This document shows positions 5,261-6,410 of a stretch of 6,410 nucleotides of DNA, piece by piece. Position numbers and translations under genes: made by a program. The stretch comes from Pseudomonadota bacterium (GTDB taxonomy: Bacteria; Pseudomonadota; Gammaproteobacteria; Burkholderiales; Burkholderiaceae_B): positions 1 through 6,410 of the forward strand of contig JAEWEH010000444.1 of assembly GCA_023389535.1 (NCBI GenBank), read 5' to 3'. How positions within the stretch are numbered: position 1 is the stretch's first letter; each line of letters starts with the position of its first letter. The notes below the pieces were generated by a model. The model saw only the letters and a program-made list of their open reading frames with translations. It did no database searches and had not been told where the DNA came from.

Positions 5261-6409
5261 CTACCGAACGACCAGATCCAGAATCAGCTCCGCGGTGAGC
5301 GTGGCTGCTTCCCACTGGGGCATGTGCCCGACACCGGGCAGCAAATGCAATGCCGTTCTGGGGGGCGCATTCAAGGCGTGCTGCCAGGGAATAATCATAT
5401 CCCGGCGACCGTGCACGATCATCGTCCGGCATGTCAGCGCTTGCAGGTCGGCCGTGGTATCTATCTGCTGCACACCGTTGCAGCTGAGTCCGGCACATAA
5501 GCGTTGAAGAGCTGTCGTGCGATTCCTCAGCCGCTTGCCCAAATCCCGCAAATAAGTGGCCGACACGCCGGCCCCTGATTCGGTCAGTTTGCGCAACTCT
5601 CGCGCCAGCGCTTCATCGGTCACAGCATGGGTCATGCCGTCCAGAAACGTTTGCTCTATGTCGGTCCCCAACCCCATGGGGGCGATCAGGGCCAGCGCCT
5701 GCACCCTCATGCCCAGCTTGCCGGCAAGCCGGACGGAGACCGCGGCCCCAAACGAGTGGCCGACCAGTGCAAGAGGCCCCGTCGTTTCCCTGGAGACAAG
5801 GTCGGCGACAGCATCCACGATGTCATCGATTGAAGAAACATCCGCCCTACTACCGCCATGGCAGGGTAAATCCATGGCCAGTACCGACAACCCGGCGCGT
5901 GTCAGCGCGCTGATGGCGCTTGCCCACGTGTCCATATCGCCGAACATGCCGTGAATCAGCACAACAGTCGCCGTATCGCGTTCCGCCGCGGGAGTCCACC
6001 GGCCGGCGAAGAGCTCGCCGTGCACAGTGTTGACCGAGTATGCTTCCTGCCTTGGCGCCGCATGGGCATGGCGCGCGCCCCCTGGTGCCGCCGCCGCGAA
6101 AGACGCTTCTTGGCCCCGCGCCTGGCGTTGTACCTGCGCGGTGGCGACATCCCCTTGCGTGATGCGGCCGCCGGGGCCTGTTCCGGCCAACGCATCTAAG
6201 GCCACACCCCGTTCCCGGGCAAGCCGGCGCGCCGAAGGCGTTGCGAACGTCCTGGCGCCCGGCGCCATGTTGCCTTGGGACCAGGCCGCCCCTGCAGTTG
6301 CAGGCAAGGCAGTGTCCAGCGGCTTGACGGACGCCGTGTCATGGGCGGGAGGCATGTCTGCGGGCGATGCATGCGCTGCCGTCGCCGTAGGGTCGGCATC
6401 AGCATCCAT
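5261..6409 (-). CDS. acoC: AcoC-like E2 protein: subunit-binding domain plus alpha/beta hydrolase (probably partial)
   Basis: At least 382 residues, reading from the right edge to TAG at 5261. Residues 1-50 are an Ala/Pro/Asp-rich linker like those between E2 domains. Residues 55-92 form a peripheral subunit-binding domain (FATPSARRLARERGVALDAL, then GTGPGGRITQGDV), which tethers E1 or E3 in 2-oxo-acid dehydrogenase complexes. After another Ala-rich linker, residues 126-382 are an alpha/beta-hydrolase domain: oxyanion segment LIHGMFGD (151-158), nucleophile elbow GHSFG with Ser219, Asp337 in HGRRD and His362 in GVGHMPQWE, so the catalytic triad is complete. AcoC proteins of acetoin dehydrogenase complexes pair a lipoyl domain with such a hydrolase-fold domain instead of the usual acyltransferase domain. 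No lipoyl domain is visible; it would lie beyond the edge, so the ATG at 6409 is probably internal and the gene cut by the window. The acoC name is by family resemblance; the acyl substrate is not shown. Confidence 0.75.
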   Translation of the reverse strand: MDADADPTATAAHASPADMPPAHDTASVKPLDTALPATAGAAWSQGNMAPGARTFATPSARRLARERGVALDALAGTGPGGRITQGDVATAQVQRQARGQEASFAAAAPGGARHAHAAPRQEAYSVNTVHGELFAGRWTPAAERDTATVVLIHGMFGDMDTWASAISALTRAGLSVLAMDLPCHGGSRADVSSIDDIVDAVADLVSRETTGPLALVGHSFGAAVSVRLAGKLGMRVQALALIAPMGLGTDIEQTFLDGMTHAVTDEALARELRKLTESGAGVSATYLRDLGKRLRNRTTALQRLCAGLSCNGVQQIDTTADLQALTCRTMIVHGRRDMIIPWQHALNAPPRTALHLLPGVGHMPQWEAATLTAELILDLVVR

Positions 6410-6410
6410 G

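Noticed and set aside
5118..5498. Minus-strand open frame of 126 codons overlapping the E2-like gene
   Set aside because: It runs in another frame of the same strand inside the hydrolase domain, where the triad-bearing frame is clearly the coding one.
5016..5507. Plus-strand open frame of 163 codons after the binding protein
   Set aside because: Most of it is antisense to the E2-like gene and the 58-codon ORF, it begins inside the GC hairpin, and its translation is low-complexity Ser/Arg/Ala without a recognisable domain.

Overview
The window reads like a GC-rich betaproteobacterium, most probably Burkholderiales and perhaps Alcaligenaceae (Bordetella/Achromobacter type). This rests on GC-rich third codon positions, a NahR/DntR-like LysR regulator, a NitT/TauT-type ABC transporter operon and an AcoC-like protein. 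It is an impression from protein character, not a database result.

Layout. From 149 to 4976 all genes are on the + strand: a LysR-type regulator (149-1054), a 369-base intergenic region, then four ABC importer genes: permease 1 (1424-2206), permease 2 (2217-2999), ATPase (3086-3883) and periplasmic binding protein (3930-4976). The intergenic region holds a sigma70-like promoter (1182-1209), a pair of 8-base direct repeats 22 bases apart over that promoter (1191-1220), and a terminator-like hairpin with a T-run (1328-1372) just before the first permease. A strong GC hairpin (5019-5050) lies in the gap between the operon and the convergent minus-strand genes. Those are an E2-like protein with a peripheral subunit-binding domain and an alpha/beta-hydrolase domain (5261 to the right edge, probably cut at its N-terminus) and, 6 bases downstream of its stop, a 58-codon ORF (5078-5254) whose C-terminal half resembles the tail of a zinc-type medium-chain dehydrogenase.

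How it fits together. The binding protein should capture a small solute, probably an organic anion, in the periplasm. The two different permeases would form a heterodimeric channel, and two copies of the ATPase would power it. The LysR protein is the obvious candidate regulator: the repeats over the promoter are a plausible operator, and the leader hairpin a possible second control point. The substrate cannot be read from the sequence. The regulator's NahR/DntR character hints at an aromatic or related carboxylate, but that is inference. The minus-strand pair belongs to a separate transcription unit, probably the end of a 2-oxo-acid or acetoin dehydrogenase cluster.

No mobile element, CRISPR array, tRNA or rRNA was seen. 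The transporter operon is of a known type. The points most worth a second look are the regulatory region, the E2-like domain arrangement and the 58-codon remnant-like ORF.
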